Origin: Ptiloglossa arizonensis
Taxonomy: Eukaryota; Arthropoda; Insecta; Hymenoptera; Colletidae
Reading direction: 5' to 3'
Assembly (NCBI RefSeq): GCF_051014685.1
Contig: NW_027478489.1
Coordinates: 1,116,001 to 1,180,000 of the forward strand
Length of the DNA stretch: 64,000 nucleotides
A model generated the notes under the pieces. That model had not been told where the DNA came from. It searched no databases and worked only from the letters and a program-made list of their open reading frames with translations. Position numbers and translations under genes: made by a program. Of this stretch, positions 9,105-21,420 are shown in pieces; within the stretch, counting starts at the first letter, position 1; each line of letters opens with the position of its first letter.

Positions 9105-12100
9105 GGAACGGCCTAGGGGAAAACTACACATACCGCTGTAATCGGGCGAGTTTCTACTTTCAGATGCAACAGAAATTTTGCGGATTGATCAATCCGTTCG
9201 CGAGATATGGCTGTTTGGAGATAAGAAACGCTTGAGAAACTCAAAATTTTCGCAGTTCTGATGCTCGAAACGAATGACTGGAACGGCCTAGGGGAAAACT
9301 ACACATACCGTTGTAATCGGGCGAGTTTCTACTTTCAGATGCAACAGAAATTTTGCGGATTGGTCAATCCGTTCGCGAGATATGGCAGTTTGGAGGTAAG
9401 AAACGCTTGAAGAACTCAAAATTTTCCCAGTTCTGATGCTCGAAACGAATAACTAGAACGGCCTAGTGGAAAACTACACCTACCGTTGTAATCGGGCGAG
9501 TTTCTACTTTCAGATGCAACAGAAATTTTGCGGATTGATCAATCCGTTCGCGAGATATGGCAGTTTGGAGATAAGAAACGCTTTAGAAACTCAAAATTTT
9601 CGCAGTTCCGATGCTCGAAACGAATAACTAGAACGGCCCAGGGGAAAAGTGCGCATACCGTCGAAATCGGGCGAGTTTCTACTTTCAAATGCAACAGAAA
9701 TTTTGCGGATTGGTCAATCCGTTCGCGAGATATGGCAGTTTGGAGGTAAGAAACGCTTGAGAAACTCAAAATTTTCGCAGTTCTGATGCTCGAAACGAAT
9801 AACTGGAACGGCCTAGGGGAAAACTACACATACCGTTGTAATCGGGCGAGTTTCTACTTTCAGATGCAACAGAAATTTTGCGGATTGGTCAATCCGTTCG
9901 CGAGATGTGGCAGTTTGGAGGTAAGAAACGCTTGAGAAACTCAAAATTTTCGCAGTTCTGATGCTCGAAACGAATAACTAGAACGGCCTAGGGGAAAAGT
10001 GCGCATACCGTTGTAATCGGGCGAGTTTCTACTTTCAGATGCAACAGAAATTTTGCGGATTGGTCAATCCGTTCGCGAGATATGGCAGTTTGGAGGTAAG
10101 AATCGCTTGAGAAACTCAAAATTTTCGCAGTTCTGATGCTCGAAACGAATAACTGGAACGGTCTAGGGGAAAACTACACATACCGTTGTAATCCGGCGAG
10201 TTTCTGCTTTCAGATGCAACAGAAATTTTGCGGATTGGTCAATCCGCTCGCGAGATGTGGCAGTTTGGAGGTAAGAAACGCTTGAGAAACTCAAAATTTT
10301 CGCAGTTCTGAGGCTCGAAACGAATAACTAGAACATCCTAGGGGAAAAGTACGCATACCGATGTAATCGGGCGATTTTCTACTTTCAGATGCAAGAGAAA
10401 TTTTGCGGATTGGTCGATCCGTTCGCGAGATGTGGCAGTTTGGAAGTAAGAAAAGCTTGAGAAACTCAAAATTTTCGCAGTCCTGATGCTCGAAACAAAT
10501 AACTAGAACGGCCTAGGGGAAAACTACACATACCGTTGTAATCGGGCGAGTTTCTACTTTCAGATGCAACAGAAATTTTGCGGATTGGTCGATCCGTTCG
10601 CGAGATGTGGCAGTTTGGAAGTAAGAAACGCTTGAGAAACTCAAAATTTTCGCAGTTCTGATGCTCGAAACGAATAACCAGAACGGCCTAGGGGAAAAGT
10701 GCGCATACCGTTGTAATCGGGCGAGTTTCTACTTTCAGATGCAACCGAAATTTTGCGGATTGATCAATCCGTTCGCGAGATATGGCAGTTTGGAGATAAG
10801 AAACCCTTGAGAAACTCAAAATTTTCGCATTTCTGATGCTCGAAACGAATGACTGGAACGGCCTAGGGGAAAACTACACATACCGCTGTAATCGGGCGAG
10901 TTTCTACTTTCAGATGCAACAGAAATTTTGCGGATTGATCAATCCGTTCGCGAGATATGGCTGTTTGGAGATAAGAAACGCTTGAGAAACTCAAAATTTT
11001 CGCAGTTCTGATGCTCGAAACGAATGACTGGAACGGCCTAGGGGAAAACTACACATACCGTTGTAATCGGGCGAGTTTCTACTTTCAGATGCAACAGAAA
11101 TTTTGCGGATTGGTCGATCCGTTCGCGAGATGTGGCAGTTTGGAAGTAAGAAACGCTTGAGAAACTCAAAATTTTCGCAGTTCTCATGCTCGAAACGAAT
11201 AACTAGAACGGCCTAGGGGAAAAATAACTCATACCGATAAAATCGTGCGAGTTTCTACTTTCAGATGCAACAGAAATTTTGCGGATTGATCAATCCGTTC
11301 GCGAGATATGGCAGTTTGGAGATAAGAAACGCTTTAGAAACTAAAAATTTTCGCAGTTCCGATGCTCGAAACGAAGAACTAGAACGGCCCCGGGGAGAAG
11401 TGCGCATACCGTTGTAATCGGGCGAGTTTCTACTTTCAAATGCAACAGAAATTTTGCGGATTGGTCAATCCGTTCGCGAGATATGGCAGTTTGGAGGTAA
11501 GAAACGCTTGAGAAACTCAAAATTTTCGCAGTTCTGATGCTCGAAACGAATGACTGGAACGGCCTAGGGGAAAACTACACATACCGTTGTAATCGGGCGA
11601 GTTTCTACTTTCAGATGCAACAGAAATTTTGCGGGTTGGTCGATCCGTTCGCGAGATGTGGCAGTTTGGAAGTAAGAAACGCTTGAGAAACTCAAAATTT
11701 TCGCAGTTCTGATGCTCGAAACGAATAACTAGAACGGCCTAGGGGAAAAATAACTCATACCGATGTAATCGGGCGAGTTTCTACTTTCAGATGCAACAGA
11801 AATTTTGCGGATTGATCAATCCGTTCGCGAGATATGGCAGTTTGGAGATAAGAAACGCTTTAGAAACTAAAAATTTTCGCAGTTCCGATGCTCGAAACGA
11901 AGAACTAGAACGGCCCCGGGGAGAAGTGCGCATACCGTTGTAATCGGGCGAGTTTCTACTTTCAAATGCAACAGAAATTTTGCGGATTGGTCGATCCGTT
12001 CGCGAGATGTGGCAGTTTGGAAGTAAGAAACGCTTGAGAAACTCAAAATTTTCGCAGTTCTGATACTCGAAACAAATAAATAGAACGGCCTAGGGGAAAA

Positions 12101-13713
12101 CTACACATACCGTTGTAATCGGGCGAGATTCTACTTTCAGATGCAACCGAAATTTTGCGGATTGATCAATCCGTTCGCGAGATATGGCAGTTTGGAGATA
12201 AGAAACCCTTGAGAAACTCAAAATTTTCGCAGTTCTGATGCTCGAAACGAATAACTAGAACGGCCTAGGGGAAAACTACACCTACCGTTGTAATCGGGCG
12301 AGTTTCTACTTTCAGATGCAACAGAAATTTTGCGGATTGGTCAATCCGTTCGCGAGATATGGCAGTTTGGAGGTAAGAATCGCTTCAGAAACTCAAAATT
12401 TTCGCAGTTCTGATGCTCGAAACGAATAACTGGAACGGTCTAGGGGAAAACTACACATACCGTTGTAATCCGGCGAGTTTCTGCTTTCAGATGCAACAGA
12501 AATTTTGCGGATTGGTCAATCCGCTCGCGAGATGTGGCAGTTTGGAGGTAAGAAACGCTTGAGAAACTCAAAATTTTCGCAGTTCTGAGGCTCGAAACGA
12601 ATAACTAGAACATCCTAGGGGAAAAGTACGCATACCGATGTAATCGGGCGATTTTCTACTTTCAGATGCAAGAGAAATTTTGCGGATTGGTCGATCCGTT
12701 CGCGAGATGTGGCTGTTTGGAAGTAAGAAAAGCTTGAGAAACTCAAAATTTTCGCAGTTCTGATGCTCGAAACAAATAACTAGAACGGCCTAGGGGAATA
12801 CTACACATACCGTTGTAATCGGGCGAGTTTCTACTTTCAGATGCAACAGAAATTTTGCGGATTGGTCGATCCGTTCGCGAGATGTGGCAGTTTGGAAGTA
12901 AGAAACGCTTGAGAAACTCAAAATTTTCGCAGTTCTGATGCTCGAAACGAATAACCAGAACGGCCTAGGGGAAAAGTGCGCATACCGTTGTAATCGGGCG
13001 AGTTTCTACTTTCAGATGCAACCGAAATTTTGCGGATTGATCAATCCGTTCGCGAGATATGGCAGTTTGGAGATAAGAAACCCTTGAGAAACTCAAAATT
13101 TTCGCAGTTCTGATGCTCGAAACAAATAACTAGAACGGCCTAGGGGAAAACTACACATACCGTTGTAATCGGGCGAGTTTCTACTTTCAGATGCAACAGA
13201 AATTTTGCGGATTGGTCGATCCGTTCGCGAGATGTGGCAGTTTGGAAGTAAGAAACGCTTGAGAAACTCAAAATTTTCGCAGTTCTGATGCTCGAAACGA
13301 ATGACTGGAACGGCCTAGGGGAAAACTACACATACCGTTGTAATCGGGCGAGTTTCTACTTTCAGATGCAACAGAAATTTTGCGGGTTGGTCGATCCGTT
13401 CGCGAGATGTGGCAGTTTGTAAGTAAGAAACGCTTGAGAAACTCAAAATTTTCGCAGTTCTGATGCTCGAAACGAATAACTAGAACGGCCTAGGGGAAAA
13501 ATAACTCATACCGATGTAATCGGGCGAGTTTCTACTTTCAGATGCAACAGAAATTTTGCGGATTGATCAATCCGTTCGCGAGATATGGCAGTTTGGAGAT
13601 AAGAAACGCTTTAGAAACTAAAAATTTTCGCAGTTCCGATGCTCGAAACGAAGAACTAGAACGGCCCCGGGGAGAAGTGCGCATACCGTTGTAATCGGGC
13701 GAGTTTCTACTTT
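8985..13713. repeat. Second copy of the 4728-bp-period duplication
   Basis: It matches 4257-8985 marker for marker, including the GAAAAATAACTCATACC 176-bp monomers at 11204, 11730 and 13481. It also carries the private single-base variants listed for copy 1, which implies the duplication is younger than those mutations. After about 13713 the sequence switches to the 6652/11380 monomer type instead of continuing in register. Confidence 0.88.
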
Positions 13714-15758
13714 CAAATGCAACAGAAATTTTGCGGATTGGTCAATCCGTTCGCGAGATATGGCAGTTTGGAGGTAAGAAACGCTTGAGAAACTCAAAAT
13801 TTTCGCAGTTCTGATGCTCGAAACGAATGACTGGAACGGCCTAGGGGAAAACTACACATACCGTTGTAATCGGGCGAGTTTCTACTTTCAGATGCAACAG
13901 AAATTTTGCGGGTTGGTCGATCGGTTCGCGAGATGTGGCAGTTTGGAAGTAAGAAACGCTTGAGAAACTCAAAATTTTCGCAGTTCTGATGCTCGAAACG
14001 AATAACTAGAACGGCCTAGGGGGAAAATAACTCATACCGATGTAATCGGGCGAGTTTCTACTTTCAGATGCAACAGAAATTTTGCGGATTGATCAATCCG
14101 TTCGCGAGATATGGCAGTTTGGAGATAAGAAACGCTTTAGAAACTAAAAATTTTCGCAGTTCCGATGCACGAAACGAAGAACTAGAACGGCCCCGGGGAG
14201 AAGTGCGCATACCGTTGTAATCGGGCGAGTTTCTACTTTCAAATGCAACAGAAATTTTGCGGATTGGTCGATCCGTTCGCGAGATGTGGCAGTTTGGAAG
14301 TAAGAAACGCTTGAGAAACTCAAAATTTTCGCAGTTCTGATACTCGAAACAAATAAATAGAACGGCCTAGGGGAAAACTACACATACCGTTGTAATCGGG
14401 CGAGATTCTACTTTCAGATGCAACCGAAATTTTGCGGATTGATCAATCCGTTCGCGAGATATGGCAGTTTGGAGATAAGAAACCCTTGAGAAACTCAAAA
14501 TTTTCGCAGTTCTGATGCTCGAAACGAATAACTAGAACGGCCTAGGGGAAAACTACACCTACCGTTGTAATCGGGCGAGTTTCTACTTTCAGATGCAACA
14601 GAAATTTTGCGGATTGGTCAATCCGTTCGCGAGATATGGCAGTTTGGAGGTAAGAATCGCTTCAGAAACTCAAAATTTTCGCAGTTCTGATGCTCGAAAC
14701 GAATAACTGGAACGGTCTAGGGGAAAACTACACATACCGTTGTAATCCGGCGAGTTTCTGCTTTCAGATGCAACAGAAATTTTGCGGATTGGTCAATCCG
14801 CTCGCGAGATGTGGCAGTTTGGAGGTAAGAAACGCTTGAGAAACTCAAAATTTTCGCAGTTCTGAGGCTCGAAACGAATAACTAGAACATCCTAGGGGAA
14901 AAGTACGCATACCGATGTAATCGGGCGATTTTCTACTTTCAGATGCAAGAGAAATTTTGCGGATTGGTCGATCCGTTCGCGAGATGTGGCTGTTTGGAAG
15001 TAAGAAAAGCTTGAGAAACTCAAAATTTTCGCAGTTCTGATGCTCGAAACAAATAACTAGAACGGCCTAGGGGAAAACTACACATACCGTTGTAATCGGG
15101 CGAGTTTCTACTTTCAGATGCAACAGAAATTTTGCGGATTGGTCGATCCGTTCGCGAGATGTGGCAGTTTGGAAGTAAGAAACGCTTGAGAAACTCAAAA
15201 TTTTCGCAGTTCTGATGCTCGAAACGAATAACCAGAACGGCCTAGGGGAAAAGTGCGCATACCGTTGTAATCGGGCGAGTTTCTACTTTCAGATGCAACC
15301 GAAATTTTGCGGATTGATCAATCCGTTCGCGAGATATGGCAGTTTGGAGATAAGAAACCCTTGAGAAACTCAAAATTTTCGCAGTTCTGATGCTCGAAAC
15401 GAATGACTGGAACGGCCTAGGGGAAAACTACACATACCGTTGTAATCGGGCGAGTTTCTACTTTCAGATGCAACAGAAATTTTGCGGGTTGGTCGATCCG
15501 TTCGCGAGATGTGGCAGTTTGGAAGTAAGAAACGCTTGAGAAACTCAAAATTTTCGCAGTTCTGATGCTCGAAACGAATAACTAGAACGGCCTAGGGGAA
15601 AAATAACTCATACCGATGTAATCGGGCGAGTTTCTACTTTCAGATGCAACAGAAATTTTGCGGATTGATCAATCCGTTCGCGAGATATGGCAGTTTGGAG
15701 ATAAGAAACGCTTTAGAAACTAAAAATTTTCGCAGTTCCGATGCTCGAAACGAAGAAC
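13657..15758. repeat. Shortened copy of the 11380-13656 unit (2277-bp period, one monomer lost)
   Basis: Markers of 11380-13656 recur 2277 bp later (13 monomers with two 176-bp forms): ATACTCGAAACAAATAAAT near 14341, GAATCGCTTCAG near 14655, TAGAACATCC at 14884 and GCTGTTTGGAAG near 14989. The 175-bp monomer at 13131-13305 has no counterpart: here the GAAACCC monomer runs straight into the TGGAACGG monomer at 15409. The copy is therefore 2102 bp. Private changes include GGTCGATCGGTTCG near 13916 and ATGCACGAAACG near 14165. Confidence 0.82.
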
Positions 15759-16810
15759 TAGAACGGCCCCGGGGAGAAGTGCGCATACCGTTGTAATCGG
15801 GCGAGTTTCTACTTTCAAATGCAACAGAAATTTTGCGGATTGGTCAATCCGTTCGCGAGATATGGCAGTTTGGAGGTAAGAAACGCTTGAGAAACTCAAA
15901 ATTTTCGCAGTTCTGATGCTCGAAACGAATGACTGGAACGGCCTAGGGGAAAACTACACATACCGTTGTAATCGGGCGAGTTTCTACTTTCAGATGCAAC
16001 AGAAATTTTGCGGGTTGGTCGATCCGTTCGCAAGATGTGGCAGTTTGGAAGTAAGAAACGCTTGAGAAACTCAAAATTTTCGCAGTTCTGATGCTCGAAA
16101 CGAATAACTAGAACGGCCTCGGGGAAAAATAACTCATACCGATGTAATCGGGCGAGTTTCTACTTTCAGATGCAACAGAAATTTTGCGGATTGATCAATC
16201 CGTTCGCGAGATATGGCAGTTTGGAGATAAGAAACGCTTTAGAAACTAAAAATTTTCGCAGTTCCGATGCTCGAAACGAAGAACTAGAACGGCCCCGGGG
16301 AGAAGTGCGCATACCGTTGTAATCGGGCGAGTTTCTACTTTCAAATGCAACAGAAATTTTGCGGATTGGTCAATCCGTTCGCGAGATATGGCAGTTTGGA
16401 GGTAAGAAACGCTTGAGAAACTCAAAATTTTCGCAGTTCTGATGCTCGAAACGAATGACTGGAACGGCCTAGGGGAAAACTACACATACCGTTGTAATCG
16501 GGCGAGTTTCTACTTTCAGATGCAACAGAAATTTTGCGGGTTGGTCGATCCGTTCGCGAGATGTGGCAGTTTGGAAGTAAGAAACGCTTGAGAAACTCAA
16601 AATTTTCGCAGTTCTGATGCTCGAAACGAATAACTAGAACGGCCTAGGGGAAAAATAACTCATACCGATGTAATCGGGCGAGTTTCTACTTTCAGATGCA
16701 ACAGAAATTTTGCGGATTGATCAATCCGTTCGCGAGATATGGCAGTTTGGAGATAAGAAACGCTTTAGAAACTAAAAATTTTCGCAGTTCCGATGCTCGA
16801 AACGAAGAAC
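15759..16810. repeat. Two tandem 526-bp trimers containing the 176-bp monomer
   Basis: Units 15759-16284 and 16285-16810 each contain, in order, a GGCCCCGGGGAGAAG monomer (175 bp), a TGGAACGG monomer with GCGGGTTGGTCG (175 bp), and a GAAAAATAACTCATACC monomer (176 bp). The same trimer order occurs at 6652-7177, 11380-11905, 13657-14182 and 19087-19612. Private changes in the first unit include TTCGCAAGATG near 16026 and GGCCTCGGGG near 16116. Confidence 0.88.
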
Positions 16811-17860
16811 TAGAACGGCCCCGGGGAGAAGTGCGCATACCGTTGTAATCGGGCGAGTTTCTACTTTCAAATGCAACAGAAATTTTGCGGATTGGTCGAT
16901 CCGTTCGCGAGATGTGGCAGTTTGGAAGTAAGAAACGCTTGAGAAACTCAAAATTTTCGCAGTTCTGATACTCGAAACAAATAAATAGAACGGCCTAGGG
17001 GAAAACTACACATACCGTTGTAATCGGGCGAGATTCTACTTTCAGATGCAACCGAAATTTTGCGGATTGATCAATCCGTTCGCGAGATATGGCAGTTTGG
17101 AGATAAGAAACCCTTGAGAAACTCAAAATTTTCGCAGTTCTGATGCTCGAAACGAATAACTAGAACGGCCTAGGGGAAAACTACACCTACCGTTGTAATC
17201 GGGCGAGTTTCTACTTTCAGATGCAACAGGAATTTTGCGGATTGATCAATCCGTTCGCGAGATATGGCAGTTTGGAGATAAGAAACGATTTAGAAACTAA
17301 AAATTTTCGCAGTTCTGATGCTCGAAACGAAGAACTAGAACGGCCCCGGGGAGAAGTGCGCATACCGTTGTAATCGGGCGAGTTTCTACTTTCAAATGCA
17401 ACAGAAATTTTGCGGATTGGTCGATCCGTTCGCGAGATGTGGCAGTTTGGAAGTAAGAAACGCTTGAGAAACTCAAAGTTTTCGCAGTTCTGATACTCGA
17501 AACAAATAAATAGAACGGCCTAGGGGAAAACTACACATACCGTTGTAATCGGGCGAGATTCTACTTTCAGATGCAACCGAAATTTTGCGGATTGATCAAT
17601 CCGTTCGCGAGATATGGCAGTTTGGAGGTAAGAAACGCTTGAAGAACTCAAAATTTTCCCAGTTCTGATGCTCGAAACGAATAACTAGAACGGCCTAGGG
17701 GAAAACTACACCTACCGTTGTAATCGGGCGAGTTTCTACTTTCAGATGCAACAGAAATTTTGCGGATTGGTCAATCCGTTCGCGAGATATGGCAGTTTGG
17801 AGGTAAGAATCGCTTCAGAAACTCAAAATTTTCGCAGTTCTGATGCTCGAAACGAATAAC
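16811..17860. repeat. Patch of chimeric monomers
   Basis: The monomer at 17161 begins with CTACACCTACC but ends as the GATCAATCC/GAAACGATTTAGAAACTAAAAA/GAAGAAC type. The monomer at 17336 is the CCCCGGGG type. The monomer at 17511 starts as the GCGAGATTCTAC/CAACCG type and ends with GGAGGTAAG, GAAGAACTC and TTTTCCCAG. The order does not match the surrounding higher-order units, so several exchanges are layered here. Normal order resumes with the CTACACCTACC/GAATCGCTTCAG monomer at 17686 and TGGAACGGTC at 17861. Confidence 0.75.
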
Positions 17861-19962
17861 TGGAACGGTCTAGGGGAAAACTACACATACCGTTGTAATC
17901 CGGCGAGTTTCTGCTTTCAGATGCAACAGAAATTTTGCGGATTGGTCAATCCGCTCGCGAGATGTGGCAGTTTGGAGGTAAGAAACGCTTGAGAAACTCA
18001 AAATTTTCGCAGTTCTGAGGCTCGAAACGAATAACTAGAACATCCTAGGGGAAAAGTACGCATACCGATGTAATCGGGCGATTTTCTACTTTCAGATGCA
18101 AGAGAAATTTTGCGGATTGGTCGATCCGTTCGCGAGATGTGGCAGTTTGGAAGTAAGAAAAGCTTGAGAAACTCAAAATTTTCGCAGTTCTGATGCTCGA
18201 AACAAATAACTAGAACGGCCTAGGGGAAAACTACACATACCTTTGTAATCGGGCGAGTTTCTACTTTCAGATGCAACAGAAATTTTGCGGATTGGTCGAT
18301 CCGTTCGCGAGATGTGGCAGTTTGGAAGTAAGAAACGCTTGAGAAACTCAAAATTTTCGCAGTTCTGATGCTCGAAACGAATAACCAGAACGGCCTAGGG
18401 GAAAAGTGCGCATACCGTTGTAATCGGGCGAGTTTCTACTTTCAGATGCAACCGAAATTTTGCGGATTGATCAATCCGTTCGCGAGATATGGCAGTTTGG
18501 AGATAAGAAACCCTTGAGAAACTCAAAATTTTCGCATTTCTGATGCTCGAAACGAATGACTGGAACGGCCTAGGGGAAAACTACACATACCGCTGTAATC
18601 GGGCGAGTTTCTACTTTCAGATGCAACAGAAATTTTGCGGATTGATCAATCCGTTCGCGAGATATGGCTGTTTGGAGATAAGAAACGCTTGAGAAACTCA
18701 AAATTTTCGCAGTTCTGATGCTCGAAACGAATGACTGGAACGGCCTAGGGGAAAACTACACATACCGTTGTAATCGGGCGAGTTTCTACTTTCAGATGCA
18801 ACAGAAATTTTGCGGATTGGTCGATCCGTTCGCGAGATGTGGCAGTTTGGAAGTAAGAAACGCTTGAGAAACTCAAAATTTTCGCAGTTCTCATGCTCGA
18901 AACGAATAACTAGAACGGCCTAGGGGAAAAATAACTCATACCGATGTAATCGGGCGAGTTTCTACTTTCAGATGCAACAGAAATTTTGCGGATTGATCAA
19001 TCCGTTCGCGAGATATGGCAGTTTGGAGATAAGAAACGCTTTAGAAACTAAAAATTTTCGCAGTTCCGATGCTCGAAACGAAGAACTAGAACGGCCCCGG
19101 GGAGAAGTGCGCATACCGTTGTAATCGGGCGAGTTTCTACTTTCAAATGCAACAGAAATTTTGCGGATTGGTCAATCCGTTCGCGAGATATGGCAGTTTG
19201 GAGGTAAGAAACGCTTGAGAAACTCAAAATTTTCGCAGTTCTGATGCTCGAAACGAATGACTGGAACGGCCTAGGGGAAAACTACACATACCGTTGTAAT
19301 CGGGCGAGTTTCTACTTTCAGATGCAACAGAAATTTTGCGGGTTGGTCGATCCGTTCGCGAGATGTGGCAGTTTGGAAGTAAGAAACGCTTGAGAAACTC
19401 AAAATTTTCGCAGTTCTGATGCTCGAAACGAATAACTAGAACGGCCTAGGGGAAAAATAACTCATACCGATGTAATCGGGCGAGTTTTTACTTTCAGATG
19501 CAACAGAAATTTTGCGGATTGATCAATCCGTTCGCGAGATATGGCAGTTTGGAGATAAGAAACGCTTTAGAAACTAAAAATTTTCGCAGTTCCGATGCTC
19601 GAAACGAAGAACTAGAACGGCCCCGGGGAGAAGTGCGCATACCGTTGTAAACGGGCGAGTTTCTACTTTCAAATGCAACAGAAATTTTGCGGATTGGTCG
19701 ATCCGTTCGCGAGATGTGGCAGTTTGGAAGTAAGAAACGCTTGAGAAACTCAAAATTTTCGCAGTTCTGATACTCGAAACAAATAAATAGAACGGCCTAG
19801 GGGAAAACTACACATACCGTTGTAATCGGGCGAGATTCTACTGTCAGATGCAACCGAAATTTTGCGGATTGATCAATCCGTTCGCGAGATATGGCAGTTT
19901 GGAGATAAGAAACCCTTGAGAAACTCAAAATTTTCGCAGTTCTGATGCTCGAAACGAATGAC
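17861..19962. repeat. Displaced copy of 5426-7527 (offset 12435 bp)
   Basis: TGGAACGGTC (17861), TAGAACATCC (18036), CAGAACGG (18386), the TTTCTGATG variant, GCTGTAATC (near 18591), TTCTCATGCTCG (near 18889), two 176-bp monomers and the AAATAAATAG boundary (19788) follow the order at 5426-7527. Differences include ACCTTTGTAATC near 18239, GATGTAATCGGG at the first 176-bp monomer rather than GATAAAATCGTG, GTAAACGGG near 19647 and CTACTGTCAG near 19839. Confidence 0.82.
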
Positions 19963-21420
19963 TAGAACGGCCTAGGGGAGAAGTACGCATACCGTTGTAA
20001 TCGGGCGAGTTTCTACTTTCAGATGCAACAGAAATCATGCGGATTGGTCAATCCGTTCGCGAGATATGGCCGTTTGGATGTAAGAAACGCTTGAGAAACT
20101 CAGAATTTTCGCAGTGCTGATGCTCGAAACAAATAACTAGAACGGCCTAGGGAAAAACTACACCCACCGTTGTAATCGGGCGAGTTTCTACTTTCAGATG
20201 CAACAGAAATTTTGCGGATTGGTCAATCCGTTCGCGAGATATGGCAGTTTGGAGGTAAGAAACGCTTGAAGAACTCAAAATTTTCCCAGTTCTGATGCTC
20301 GAAACGCATAACTAGAACGGCCTAGGGGAAAACTACACCTACCGTTGTAATCGGGCGAGTTTCTACTTTCAGATGCAACAGAAATTTTGCGGATTGATCA
20401 ATCCGTTCGCGAGATATGGCAGTTTGGAGATAAGAAACGCTTTAGAAACTCAAAATTTTCGCAGTTCCGATGCTCGAAACGAATAACTAGAACGGCCCAG
20501 GGGAAAAGTGCGCATACCGTTGAAATCGGGCGAGTTTCTACTTTCAAATGCAACAGAAATTTTGCGGATTGGTCAATCCGTTCGCGAGATATGGCAGTTT
20601 GGAGGTAAGAAACGCTTGAGAAACTCAAAATTTTCGCAGTTCTGATGCTCGAAACGAATAACTGGAACGGCCTAGGGGAGAACTACACATACCGTTGTAA
20701 TCGGGCGAGTTTCTACTTTCAGATGCAACAGAAATTTTGCGGATTGGTCAATCCGTTCGCGAGATGTGGCAGTTTGGAGGTAAGAAACGCTTGAGAAACT
20801 CAAAATTTTCGCAGTTCTGATGCTCGAAACGAATAACTAGAACGGCCTAGGGGAAAAGTGCGCATACCGTTGTAATCGGGCGAGTTTCTACTTTCAGATG
20901 CAACAGAAATTTTGCGGATTGGTCAATCCGTTCGCGAGATATGGCAGTTTGGAGGTAAGAATCGCTTGAGAAACTCAAAATTTTCGCAGTTCTGATGCTC
21001 GAAACGAATAACTGGAACGGTCTAGGGGAAAACTACACATACCGTTGTAATCCGGCGAGTTTCTGCTTTCAGATGCAACAGAAATTTTGCGGATTGGTCA
21101 ATCCGCTCGCGAGATGTGGCAGTTTGGAGGTAAGAAACGCTTGAGAAACTCAAAATTTTCGCAGTTCTGAGGCTCGAAACGAATAACTAGAACATCCTAG
21201 GGGAAAAGTACGCATACCGATGTAATCGGGCGATTTTCTACTTTCAGATGCAAGAGAAATTTTGCGGATTGGTCGATCCGTTCGCGAGATGTGGCAGTTT
21301 GGAAGTAAGAAAAGCTTGAGAAACTCAAAATTTTCGCAGTTCTGATGCTCGAAACAAATAACTAGAACGGCCTAGGGGAAAACTACACATACCGTTGTAA
21401 TCGGGCGAGTTTCTACTTTC
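19963..21420. repeat. Displaced copy of about 2690-4083 (offset 17337 bp)
   Basis: The CTCAGAATTTTCGCAGTGC end (from about 20099), CACCCACCG (from 20161), GAAGAACTC/TTTTCCCAG, GGCCCAGGGG (from 20490), TGGAACGGTC (from 21013) and TAGAACATCC (from 21188) recur in the order of 2626-4025. The copy ends in the monomer at 21363, where CAGAAGCAACAG and GAGGTATGGCTG appear instead of the expected GGTCGATCC form. Matching order over more than 1.4 kb at 17 kb distance indicates block transfer or an old large duplication. Confidence 0.82.

Noticed and set aside
15759..16810. Transposon-derived trimer.
   Set aside because: No terminal repeats, target-site duplications or coding remnants; the 526-bp unit is three ordinary monomers.
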